Assembly: GCF_030435705.1 (NCBI RefSeq)
Contig: NZ_CP129382.1
Coordinates: 1,612,001-1,676,000, forward strand
DNA from: Rhizobium sp. SSA_523
GTDB taxonomy: Bacteria; Pseudomonadota; Alphaproteobacteria; Rhizobiales; Rhizobiaceae
Length of the DNA stretch: 64,000 nt
Reading direction: 5' to 3'
Shown: positions 17,451-25,587 of the stretch, piece by piece
Position numbering within the stretch: the first letter of the stretch is position 1
Layout of the letters: each line of letters begins with the position of its first letter
Notes under the pieces: generated by a model
The model's input: only the letters and a program-made list of their open reading frames with translations
Told to the model about the DNA's origin: nothing
The model's database searches: none
Position numbers and translations under genes: made by a program

Positions 17451-18412
17451 GGCGCTCCGAAAAACTGCCTTACCGTCTTGGCGAGACGGTTCTGTTGCGA
17501 CGCGGAGCCAGGATAATCGAAGTGACCGGCGTCGAGGATGAAAGTTTGATTAAATCTCGATGACGAAAGCGTATTGGCGATCGAGAACTGGCAGGGTGGC
17601 GCCACTGCCGGATCGAAGAGCGCAACCGCCGTCAGCATCGGCACGGCAATGCGGGCAGCCGCCGTGGCGGCATCGTAAAGCCGCAACGCCTCGTCGACCT
17701 CCGGATGGCGCTTGCGATAGACCTGCACGGCGGCGGCGCTGCCTGTCGTCGGAAGCGTGAGCCAAAGCGGCCGGTTGCCGAAGGTGGGCACTTCCAGGAA
17801 GCCGCGATCGATGCGGGGATCGAAGGGAATGGCAAGGGCGCCGATCCCGCCGCCGAAGCTGATGCCGCTATAGCCGATACGGTCCCGGACATCCGGAAGA
17901 AGCGCGCCGAGCGTAGTCACCGCAAGCCAGAGATCCTCGACGCAGCCGCCGATCACATATCGGGACGGATCGTCGATCGAATGCAGCACATGCCACAGCG
18001 GATCGGCTGAAATGCGAGGATGGCGGCTCTTGCCGAGGCCGCGAAAGCACAGGAAGAACAGTGCCGCATCGCTGACCGGATAGTCGAAATCCGGTGCCTC
18101 GCGCCCACCATATCCATGGCCGACCACGATCCCGCGGCGCACCGGCCCCTGTTTCGGCGTCAGCAGCCAGCCTTCGATCTGCACCTCATCCGTCGAGGTG
18201 AACCGCACCTCCTCCACCAGCCAGCGCGGATCTGACAGAGACGATGGCCGACGAACCGGCTGCGGATCAACCGCCAGCGCGCGGCGATAACGCTCCTGCC
18301 AGAATGGGTCGAAGCCGGGTGGTGCCTCCGGTGCCGTCAGCGCCTCAAGGTCGGCCTGGGCCATGCCATAGCTCGGATCGAAATCGAAAGGGTGATCGGC
18401 GGGAATGGGCAT
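17447..18412 (-). CDS. Acetylxylan esterase/cephalosporin-C deacetylase family hydrolase
   Basis: A 321-residue alpha/beta hydrolase of the AXE1 family. Family landmarks: DPFWQERYRRAL near the N terminus, GIVVGHGYGGREAPD (oxyanion region), IGYSGISFGGGIGALA with the nucleophile serine, and the C-terminal LDAGHFDYPG histidine. Family enzymes deacetylate xylo-oligosaccharides and other small acetyl esters. No signal peptide is visible. Start 18412 (MPIPADHPFDF) is chosen because the longer frame to 18793 reads through the clpP terminator and into clpP. It is translationally coupled to the following esterase gene. Confidence 0.85.
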   Translation of the reverse strand: MPIPADHPFDFDPSYGMAQADLEALTAPEAPPGFDPFWQERYRRALAVDPQPVRRPSSLSDPRWLVEEVRFTSTDEVQIEGWLLTPKQGPVRRGIVVGHGYGGREAPDFDYPVSDAALFFLCFRGLGKSRHPRISADPLWHVLHSIDDPSRYVIGGCVEDLWLAVTTLGALLPDVRDRIGYSGISFGGGIGALAIPFDPRIDRGFLEVPTFGNRPLWLTLPTTGSAAAVQVYRKRHPEVDEALRLYDAATAAARIAVPMLTAVALFDPAVAPPCQFSIANTLSSSRFNQTFILDAGHFDYPGSASQQNRLAKTVRQFFGAP

Positions 18413-18473
18413 CGGCGCCTTCTCTGGTGCTGCGCTTGGTCTGCGGGCAGGCGTTTGTGCCCGTCCCGAGACG

Positions 18474-18501
18474 AAAACCCCCGCCGATCGCTCGGCGGGG
18501 G
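18474..18501 (-). terminator. Rho-independent terminator of the clpP-like gene
   Basis: On the minus strand CCCCCGCCGA-GCGA-TCGGCGGGGG forms a perfect 10-bp stem followed by TTTT. It separates the peptidase gene from the esterase operon on the same strand. Confidence 0.92.
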
Positions 18502-18537
18502 AGAAAGTTTCATCAGGTCGAGCCCCAAGCTCGAGGA

Positions 18538-19125
18538 TCAGCCGATTTCCGACTGGCTCTCGATGATCTTCGAGACGAGGCCGTAAGGCACGGCGTCTTC
18601 GGCCGAAAGCCAGTAGTCGCGGTCGATATCCTTGGCGATCTTCTCTTCCGTCTGGCCCGTGGCCTTGGCGAAGATCTTGATCAGGCGCTTGTTCATCTTG
18701 ATGATTTCCTTGGCCTGGATCTCGATATCCGATGCCATGCCGCGCGTGCCGCCGGAGGGCTGGTGCAGCAGGAAGCGGGTATTGGGCAGGCAAAGGCGCC
18801 GCTCTTTCGGCACCGAGACATAGATCAGCGCGCCGGCCGAGGCGACCCAGCCGGTGCCGATGATCCAGACCTTCGGCTTGATGAACTTGATCATGTCGTG
18901 AATGGAATCACCCGATTCGACATGGCCGCCCGGCGAGTTCACATAGATGCGGATATCCTCGTCGGATGCAGCGGCAAGTGCCACCAGCTGCGTGCAGACC
19001 TTCTGTGCCAGCTCCATCGTGATGCCGCCATAGATGAAGATCGAACGCGACTTGAAAAGGTTCGCCTCCGTTTCCTTACCCAGTGGCAATTCCTTCGTCT
19101 TGTCGTCTTCATTCTCATCAAGCAT
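18538..19125 (-). CDS. ClpP-family serine peptidase
   Basis: A 195-residue Clp proteolytic subunit paralogue. The catalytic triad is complete: serine in [11 protein letters not shown], histidine in FLLHQPSGG, aspartate in [27 protein letters not shown] forms the handle/oxyanion region. The N-terminal segment ([24 protein letters not shown]) differs from housekeeping ClpP, so this is one of the additional ClpP forms of alphaproteobacteria and may mix with other ClpP rings. ATG 19125 is preferred (GGAG upstream) to 19188. No Clp ATPase gene is adjacent. Confidence 0.88.
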   Translation of the reverse strand: MLDENEDDKTKELPLGKETEANLFKSRSIFIYGGITMELAQKVCTQLVALAAASDEDIRIYVNSPGGHVESGDSIHDMIKFIKPKVWIIGTGWVASAGALIYVSVPKERRLCLPNTRFLLHQPSGGTRGMASDIEIQAKEIIKMNKRLIKIFAKATGQTEEKIAKDIDRDYWLSAEDAVPYGLVSKIIESQSEIG

Positions 19126-19265
19126 AGAGCGATCTCCAATATGGATGTGCATGTCACCGGACATAATGCGTTCGGGCGCGCAAGACAATGAGCGAAACCA
19201 TAAGAGCGCGGTCGAACTCGCGGGAAGGTGAATCCGCTCTCCGTCATTTTGCGGATGGACAACAA

Positions 19266-19280
19266 TTTAGGCACTGCCTA
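19266..19280. promoter_or_regulatory. Perfect palindrome TTAGGCA-C-TGCCTAA
   Basis: A 7-bp perfect inverted repeat around one base lies between the divergent clpP-like and hupE genes, 71 bases before the hupE start. It has the look of a dimeric repressor site, possibly metal responsive, but the regulator is unknown. Confidence 0.4.
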
Positions 19281-19350
19281 ATCTTGCGCCTGACGCAGTG
19301 CAGCAGGCCCTGGCCTGATGGTGCCGCTGCCGATTCTCAGGGGATCTTCC

Positions 19351-19941
19351 ATGTTCAAACGCCTTTCGCTCACCGCCGGTCTTTTTGCTCTTGCAAGCGC
19401 ACCGGCCTTCGCTCATCTCGACCCTCTGGCGCATGGGTCGTTCGCCGCCGGCCTCTCCCATCCGGTCTTCGGCGCCGACCATGTGCTGGCAATGATCGCC
19501 GTCGGCCTGTGGGCCGCCCAGATCTCCGCGGAACCGGGGCGCCGATCGGCGATGTGGATCGTACCGCTCGCCTTCGTGGGCACCATGGCGCTCGGTTTCG
19601 CGCTGGCACTGCTTGGCCTTCCCCTGCCCTTCGTCGAGCCCGCCATCCTCGCCTCGGTGATCGGGCTTGGCCTGCTGGTCAGCCTTGCCGTGCGCCTGCC
19701 GGTGGCCGGATCGGCAGCGATCGTCGCGGTCTTCGCCCTCTTCCATGGTTATGCGCATGGTGGCGAACTGGGCGGCGCCGGCGCCCTTGCCTTTGGCATC
19801 GGTTTCGTGACCGCCACCGCCTTCCTGCATCTTGCCGGCTTGGGCCTTGGCCTGCTGGTCAGCCGCAGCGCTCCAGCCCTGTCGCGCGTGCTCGGCGCGA
19901 TTGCGGCGCTCGCCGGCGTTTCGCTCGCTTTCGGCGGCTGA
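19351..19941 (+). CDS. hupE: HupE/UreJ-family protein
   Basis: A 196-residue membrane protein with a cleavable signal (MFKRLSLTAGLFALASAPAFA) followed directly by the family signature H-P-x-x-G-x-D-H (SHPVFGADHVLAMIAVGLWAA) and a second histidine site, FHGYAHGGEL. Six to seven membrane segments are visible. HupE/UreJ proteins mediate nickel (sometimes cobalt) uptake for hydrogenase or urease; no such enzyme is in the window, so the metal is inferred. AGGGGA precedes ATG 19351. A terminator follows. Confidence 0.9.
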   Translation: MFKRLSLTAGLFALASAPAFAHLDPLAHGSFAAGLSHPVFGADHVLAMIAVGLWAAQISAEPGRRSAMWIVPLAFVGTMALGFALALLGLPLPFVEPAILASVIGLGLLVSLAVRLPVAGSAAIVAVFALFHGYAHGGELGGAGALAFGIGFVTATAFLHLAGLGLGLLVSRSAPALSRVLGAIAALAGVSLAFGG

Positions 19942-19950
19942 TCGCTTCTA

Positions 19951-19982
19951 GAAGAGACGTATCGCATCTGGAAGAGACGTAT
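19951..19982. repeat. Two direct repeats of GAAGAGACGTAT
   Basis: Exact 12-bp copies at 19951-19962 and 19971-19982, just after the hupE stop and before its terminator. Confidence 0.6.
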
Positions 19983-19983
19983 T

Positions 19984-20009
19984 GAGGAGCAGCGGGCCTG
20001 CTCCTCTTT
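19984..20009 (+). terminator. Rho-independent terminator after hupE
   Basis: GAGGAGCAG and CTGCTCCTC form a 9-bp perfect stem with a 5-base loop followed by TTT. Confidence 0.8.
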
Positions 20010-20170
20010 GTCCGCCTTACCAAGAATTAAGCTTCGTCCCGCTGACATAGACCTTATCCAGCCCCAATTCTCTTTCATTCCAGTCTGCATAAGGCAGCCT
20101 GCAGAGGTGGTCTGAACAGCAGTCTGCAAGGCCCGACTGACTCAGGCACCTTGCCCGAAGGAGAAACGAG

Positions 20171-21043
20171 ATGTCGCCGGAAGAACGCCAATTGTTGACC
20201 TCCCTGTTCGATCGTGTCCAGGGCGCAGCCGCAAGTCCGCGAGACCCGCAGGCGGAACAGCTGATCGCCGAAGCGGTCAGGACGCAACCGGCGGCGCCTT
20301 ATTACCTGGCGCAGGCGGTGATCGTGCAGGAAAAAGGGCTGGAGGCTGCCGCGCAGCGCATCGGCGCCCTCGAAACCCAGATTAGCGACCTAGAAATGCG
20401 CCTGCAGGCGCTTCAGGCCCAGGCGGAGGCCGATGACAATGCCCTGGCCCGGCCGGAGGAGCGCGGCTTCCTCAGCTCGATCTTCGGCTCCAGCCAGCCG
20501 CCGCGCGCCGCGTCGCCGCAGCCCGGCCCTACGCAAGCGGCCCGCCCGGGGCAATCGCAATCCGGCCCATGGGGGGCGGCTCCCGGCGCCGCTCCGTCTG
20601 CCCCGCCAGTCCAGCAATCCGGAACCTTTTCCCTTGGCCAGCAGGCGGCGGGACCCTGGTCGCAGCCCATGCGCACCCCCTCCACCGGCAGCAGCTTCCT
20701 TACCGGCGCTCTCGGCACCGCTGCCGGCGTGGCGGGCGGCATGCTGCTGGCCAATTCGCTCAGCGGCATATTCGGCCACCATATGGCCGGCCTCGGTCTG
20801 GGCGCGCCCTTCAGCGAAGGCTTCGGCAATGGGCCGGTCGAGGAGACGATCATCAACAATGTCTACGGCGATGCCGCCAATGATCCGCCGCAGATCGACG
20901 CCGGCAACAACCAGCCGGACCCGACCGAGCCCGGCTCGGAGACCGATGCGGGCCCGGATGTCGGCCTGCAGCAGGCCGATCTCGATGATGGCGATGGCGG
21001 GTGGTCCGGGGATTTCGGCGGCTCCGGCGACGATACCGTCTGA
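20171..21043 (+). CDS. DUF2076 domain protein
   Basis: A 290-residue protein. Residues 1-80 (MSPEERQLLTSLFDRVQGAA, then ALETQISDLEMRLQALQAQ coiled coil) are typical of DUF2076. A Pro/Gln-rich linker follows, then a Gly-rich hydrophobic stretch (FLTGALGTAAGVAGGMLLAN), and an acidic Asp/Gly-rich tail. Family function is unknown, though it has been described as periplasmic-ligand-sensor-like in databases; I would not rely on that. AAGGAG precedes the ATG. It appears monocistronic. Confidence 0.85.
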   Translation: MSPEERQLLTSLFDRVQGAAASPRDPQAEQLIAEAVRTQPAAPYYLAQAVIVQEKGLEAAAQRIGALETQISDLEMRLQALQAQAEADDNALARPEERGFLSSIFGSSQPPRAASPQPGPTQAARPGQSQSGPWGAAPGAAPSAPPVQQSGTFSLGQQAAGPWSQPMRTPSTGSSFLTGALGTAAGVAGGMLLANSLSGIFGHHMAGLGLGAPFSEGFGNGPVEETIINNVYGDAANDPPQIDAGNNQPDPTEPGSETDAGPDVGLQQADLDDGDGGWSGDFGGSGDDTV

Positions 21044-21160
21044 ACGGCGCAAGGGGCCTTGCCCTTCCCTCCTGGCGTGCACAAACGTCTGCCGATCGGA
21101 TGCGACCAAATTCCGCCTCGCGCGTTGAACGGGCTGTAGCGAGGCGAGGAAGGGGACAGG

Positions 21161-22285
21161 ATGCGATCGATAATCTGGCTGAGTGCAGCCGTGATCGTGA
21201 CCATGGGGGCGAGCCTGCCGGCGCAGGGACCGCGCCCGATGCAGAAACCGGCCGAAGAAGAGGTACAGGACAAGGCGCCTGCCCCGCAGCCGCCGTCACA
21301 GAATGATTCAGAAAGCGGAGCCGGAACTGGCATAGAGACTGGGACTGGGACTGGGACTGGGACTGGGACTGGAACCGGGACTGGGACCGGCACAGAGACC
21401 GGAGCCGGGCCGCAGAACCCCTCGACGGTTCAGGGACAGGAGACGCTGCCGGATGCCGGGGCCGCGCCGATCCCGAGCCCCTCGCCGGAAGCGCCTCCGA
21501 CTGCCGAACCCGGCACGCCGCTGCCGAAACCTGTTCCCGAGCCGCTGCCGGACGTTGCTCCCGCCAAGCCGGATGACAAGCCAGCCGCCAAACCGCACGC
21601 AAAGCCGGATGCGGCGCAAACCGGCAAGCCGGAAGACGGGGCCGGCACGCCGGCCGCGAAAGACGGAGCCGCCGCGACTGAGGCGGCAGAGCCCGAAAAG
21701 CCGCCACGCAATGTGATCGCCGAGGACCCGCAGCGGCTGGCGGCCTGTATGGCCGATCTGACGGCGATCGGCGCCACATTCGAAACCCTGCCGCCGGTCG
21801 AGGATGAGGAAGGCGCTTGCGGCATAGAGAAGCCGATCGCGCTGAAGGAAGCCTTGCCCGGCCTGCCTCTGTCGGAAACAACGACGCTTCGCTGCGAGGC
21901 GGCGCTTGCCCTGTCGCATTGGCTGAAAAATGTCGTGCAGCCCATGGCATCGCTGACCGCGCCGGGCCAGCGTGTGACCCGCGTGAACAATGCGCCGGGC
22001 TATACCTGCCGCAAGCGCAATGGTGCCGAGACGGGCAAGATTTCCGAGCATGCGCGCGGAAACGCGATCGACATCATCAGCCTCGACATGGACAAGGGCG
22101 AGACGATCTCGATGACGCCGAAGACGGAGGATTCAACGGTGACCGGCGCCTTCCAGCGCACCGTGACGTCCGGAGCCTGCCTGTATTTCTCCACGGTGCT
22201 TTCACCCGGCAGCGATGCCACCCATCAGGATCATCTGCATCTCGACGTGATGGCGCGCGACGGCGGCTATCGCTACTGCCGCTGA
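21161..22285 (+). CDS. Extensin-like C-terminal domain protein, secreted
   Basis: A 374-residue exported protein. After a signal peptide (MRSIIWLSAAVIVTMGASLPAQG) comes a long Pro/Ala/Lys-rich linker with a (GT)n run, then an extensin-like C-terminal domain (about residues 185-374). That domain has CEAALALSHWLKNVVQP, SEHARGNAIDI and DHLHLDV, a D-Ala-D-Ala-peptidase-like H/D/H metal pattern, so it may act on peptidoglycan. The GT run is encoded by a GGGACT hexanucleotide array. AAGGGGACAGG precedes the ATG. Confidence 0.87.
   Translation: MRSIIWLSAAVIVTMGASLPAQGPRPMQKPAEEEVQDKAPAPQPPSQNDSESGAGTGIETGTGTGTGTGTGTGTGTGTETGAGPQNPSTVQGQETLPDAGAAPIPSPSPEAPPTAEPGTPLPKPVPEPLPDVAPAKPDDKPAAKPHAKPDAAQTGKPEDGAGTPAAKDGAAATEAAEPEKPPRNVIAEDPQRLAACMADLTAIGATFETLPPVEDEEGACGIEKPIALKEALPGLPLSETTTLRCEAALALSHWLKNVVQPMASLTAPGQRVTRVNNAPGYTCRKRNGAETGKISEHARGNAIDIISLDMDKGETISMTPKTEDSTVTGAFQRTVTSGACLYFSTVLSPGSDATHQDHLHLDVMARDGGYRYCR
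21336..21392 (+). repeat. GGGACT hexanucleotide microsatellite inside coding sequence
   Basis: Five near-perfect consecutive GACTGG units followed by degenerate ones encode alternating Gly-Thr residues in the linker of the extensin-like protein. The unit length is a multiple of three, so gain or loss changes linker length without a frameshift. Confidence 0.9.
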
Positions 22286-22317
22286 CCCGGGCGAGAATCG
22301 AGCGGTTGGAGAGCCGG

Positions 22318-23457
22318 TCAGGCGATCATGCCCCGATGGCCGAGATCGGGATCGTCGTCGAAGACGTAGCAGCCCTTGCCTGCCGTCTTGGCCCGGTAGA
22401 GGGCGCGGTCTGCGCGTCCGGTGGCGGGCACGAGATCGGTCTCCTCGCTGCCGACGCGGGATATGCCGATGCTGATTCCGACGCTCGAAAGCCTGTCATT
22501 GATGACGTAAGGGGCTGAAACCACGGCAATGAGCGTGGCGGCCATATGGGCGGCCATGGTTCGCGTGGAAATCGAGGCCAGCACCAGGAACTCGTCGCCC
22601 CCCAGCCGACAGACCGCGGCGTCTGGAACGGCCTCGCGCAACCGCGCCGAAAGCTGACACAGAAGCTCATCGCCCGCCGCATGGCCAAGATCGTCATTGA
22701 TCGCCTTGAACCCATCGAGATCCAGATAGAGCAGCACCAGCGGCCGCTGATGCGACAGCATTGCCACTGCCGCCTCCTGCAGCCCCCGACGATTGAGGAG
22801 CCCCGTCAGCGGATCGTTGATCGCCTGCTGGCGGCTTTCGACACCCGCCTGGATCGCCGTCACCGTCGTCTTGCGCAGGTTGCGCATGACCGCCAGCACG
22901 ACGACGGACACAACCAGCCACTGAACGGCCAGCAGTACGGTGAAATCCGGAAAGCGGGCGCAGAAGGGAATCTTGAAGGATGCCTCGATCAGGACCAGCT
23001 GCAGAAAGGCGTAACGCGGCGCGGCGTAATTATAGGTGATGATGCCGGCGCAGGAGGCAAAGGCGGAGGCGACCACGATCAGGATCAATGGCAGGTCGTT
23101 GCCGAGCATGGCAAGCGCGGTGGTTCCAGCCGTGGCCATGGCCCACAGAAGGCCGCTCAGCATGGCGGCATCAATGGCCAGGCGCCGATCCTGCCGCGAT
23201 GGCAGCAGGAAACGCAGGCCCATGGCCAGAAGGTTGAGGAGGATGAAACTCAAGAAGATGGCGTTTCCCGAGCGCAGATAGCCGAGGAAAGCCAGGATGA
23301 CGCAATTGATGTTGGCGGGAATGACGACGACCGCCCCCGCGACCAGCGTGTCGCGGAGCCTTGCGCGCACCTCCGGCGTGGCATCGTCCTGCGTCGCCAC
23401 GAACCACCGAAGCGGCGCCAGATCTGGTTCGCTATACGTGTTTCTGCTCTTCATCAA
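22318..23457 (-). CDS. Membrane-bound diguanylate cyclase
   Basis: A 379-residue protein with an N-terminal membrane region of about six helices (residues 35-200) and a C-terminal GGDEF domain (about 215-370). The active loop is intact, RLGGDEFLVL, with DPLTGLLNRRGL at the domain entry and LYLDLDGFKAINDDLGH for metal and base binding. It should make c-di-GMP from two GTP. I see no RxxD inhibitory site five residues before GGDEF. No EAL domain. Either of two adjacent ATGs (23457, 23454) can be the start. Confidence 0.93.
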   Translation of the reverse strand: MMKSRNTYSEPDLAPLRWFVATQDDATPEVRARLRDTLVAGAVVVIPANINCVILAFLGYLRSGNAIFLSFILLNLLAMGLRFLLPSRQDRRLAIDAAMLSGLLWAMATAGTTALAMLGNDLPLILIVVASAFASCAGIITYNYAAPRYAFLQLVLIEASFKIPFCARFPDFTVLLAVQWLVVSVVVLAVMRNLRKTTVTAIQAGVESRQQAINDPLTGLLNRRGLQEAAVAMLSHQRPLVLLYLDLDGFKAINDDLGHAAGDELLCQLSARLREAVPDAAVCRLGGDEFLVLASISTRTMAAHMAATLIAVVSAPYVINDRLSSVGISIGISRVGSEETDLVPATGRADRALYRAKTAGKGCYVFDDDPDLGHRGMIA

Positions 23458-23732
23458 AGCCCCTCTGACACGTGTATTATTCAGAGGAACCTTTCAAATT
23501 CATCTACAAGATTCAGTAAAAAACTCAATTCTTGCTTGCATTAACATTACAACGCAAAAGGATATGATGAAATACAAGTTTAGCGGGAAGTGAAAGGCAA
23601 GGCTTGACCTGTCCACAACCGGTACCTGAAAGCGTGGGGCGACGTTGCGGTTTCGCCCGGCGCGACTTCAGCTCCTGTGTGGAGAGCAGACCGGCGAGAC
23701 GAAGCCGCTGCTCCGTCTTGCCCGGCATGGTC

Positions 23733-25412
23733 TCAGAAGAGGCCTTCGATATGGCCTGCCGCATTCAGGTGGATACGTTCGGCAGACGGCGATCGCGGCA
23801 GGCCGGGCATGGTGCGGATCTCGCCCGTCACGACCACCACGAAACCGGCCCCGGCCGAGAGGCGCACCTCGCGGACAGGCAGCACATGGCCTGTCGGCGC
23901 GCCGAGCAGATCGGGATCGCTGGAGAAGGAATATTGCGTCTTGGCGATGCAGACCGGAAGCCTGCCATAGCCCTGCTCCTCGAAGGCGGAAAGCTGATCG
24001 CGCACGGTGCGGTCCGCCACCACCTCGCCGGCACCATAAATGTCCCGCGCGACGGTCTCGATCTTGTCGAAAAGCGGCAGTTCATCGGCGTAGAGCGGCT
24101 TGAAGGCTGCGACGTGCGAATCGGCAAGCGCTGCGACGCGCTGCGCCAGCGTTTCGATCCCCGCCGAGCCTTCCGCCCAGTGCCGGCACAGCACCGCTTC
24201 CACCCCAAGCGACTGCGCATAGGCCTGCACCGCGTCCACCTCCGCCTCCGAATCGGAAGAGAAATGGTTGATGGCGACGATCACCGGCACGCCGAAGCGC
24301 TGGACATTCTCCACATGCCGGCCGAGATTGGCGCATCCTTGGCGCAGGGCCTCGACATTTTCGGTGCCGAGATCGGTTTTCGCCACGCCGCCATTCATCT
24401 TGAGCGCCCGGATGGTCGCGACGATGACGGCCGCCGCCGGCTGCAAGCCCGCCATGCGGCACTTGATGTCGAAGAACTTCTCCGCGCCGAGATCGGCACC
24501 GAAACCCGCTTCCGTCACAACATAATCGGCAAGCTTCAGCGCCGTGCGCGTCGCCACCACCGAATTGCAGCCATGCGCGATATTGGCGAAGGGGCCGCCA
24601 TGCACAAGAGCCGGATTGTTCTCCAGCGTCTGCACCAGATTGGGCTGCATGGCATCCTTCAAAAGGACGGCCATGGCACCATCGGCCTTCAGATCGCGCG
24701 CAAAGACAGGGCTCTTGTCGCGGCGATAGCCGATGACGATGGCTCCCAGCCGCGCTTCGAGATCGGCAAGATCCGAGGCCAGGCAAAGAATGGCCATGAT
24801 CTCGGAGGCCACGGTAATATCGAAGCCGCTTTCCCGCGGATAGCCATTGGTCACGCCGCCCAGCGGGCCGACGAACTGCCGCAGGGCACGGTCATTCATG
24901 TCGACGACCCGCCGCCATGTGATGCGCCGCAGATCGAGGTCCAGCGCATTGCCCCAATAAATATGGTTGTCGATCATGGCCGACAGGAGATTGTGGGCGG
25001 AGGTGATGGCGTGAAAATCGCCGGTAAAGTGCAGATTGATGTCGTCCATCGGCACGATCTGCGCATAGCCGCCGCCAGCGGCGCCACCCTTGACGCCGAA
25101 ACAGGGGCCGAGCGACGGCTCCCGGAGGCAGACCATGGCCCGTTTGCCGATGCGGTTCAGACCGTCTCCCAGACCGACCGTGGTGGTCGTCTTTCCCTCG
25201 CCGGCCGGTGTGGGATTGATGGCCGTGACGAGAATGAGCCGGCCGTCCGGACGCCCGGCAAGCGACCGGATGAAGGCGGGTGTGATCTTCGCCTTGTCGT
25301 GACCATAGGGGATCAGATCTTCGGCGGACAGGCCAAGCCGATGGCCGATCTCCTGGATCGGCTTCTTGTGGGCCTGGCGCGCAATTTCGATATCCGACGG
25401 CTGACGTCCCAT
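23733..25412 (-). CDS. fhs: Formate--tetrahydrofolate ligase
   Basis: A 559-residue enzyme that activates formate to 10-formyl-THF with ATP in one-carbon metabolism. The nucleotide loop is [22 protein letters not shown] (key residues PAGEGKTT), with [19 protein letters not shown], and [20 protein letters not shown] typical of Fhs. Length is the usual 555-560. The gene has no folate-pathway neighbour here. ATG 25412 starts at the conserved N-terminal region (SDIEIA...KPI). Confidence 0.95.
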   Translation of the reverse strand: MGRQPSDIEIARQAHKKPIQEIGHRLGLSAEDLIPYGHDKAKITPAFIRSLAGRPDGRLILVTAINPTPAGEGKTTTTVGLGDGLNRIGKRAMVCLREPSLGPCFGVKGGAAGGGYAQIVPMDDINLHFTGDFHAITSAHNLLSAMIDNHIYWGNALDLDLRRITWRRVVDMNDRALRQFVGPLGGVTNGYPRESGFDITVASEIMAILCLASDLADLEARLGAIVIGYRRDKSPVFARDLKADGAMAVLLKDAMQPNLVQTLENNPALVHGGPFANIAHGCNSVVATRTALKLADYVVTEAGFGADLGAEKFFDIKCRMAGLQPAAAVIVATIRALKMNGGVAKTDLGTENVEALRQGCANLGRHVENVQRFGVPVIVAINHFSSDSEAEVDAVQAYAQSLGVEAVLCRHWAEGSAGIETLAQRVAALADSHVAAFKPLYADELPLFDKIETVARDIYGAGEVVADRTVRDQLSAFEEQGYGRLPVCIAKTQYSFSSDPDLLGAPTGHVLPVREVRLSAGAGFVVVVTGEIRTMPGLPRSPSAERIHLNAAGHIEGLF

Positions 25413-25587
25413 GCATGCTCCTCATCTCAAGCGCAAGTTCGATGCAGCCTGCATACATCATGTCGCGCGCAAATGTGCAGCGCTTTTGCGCGAGAGAGCG
25501 GTGCGAAACCGACGGCATAAGGGGCAGCGCTCGGGCAAACCTGGACGCTGCCCCTGAAGAGCGGTTGCAGACGCCGCTGCGGCGAAA

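Noticed and set aside
23604..25520. 638-codon plus-strand frame
   Set aside because: Antisense to fhs, which has full motifs.
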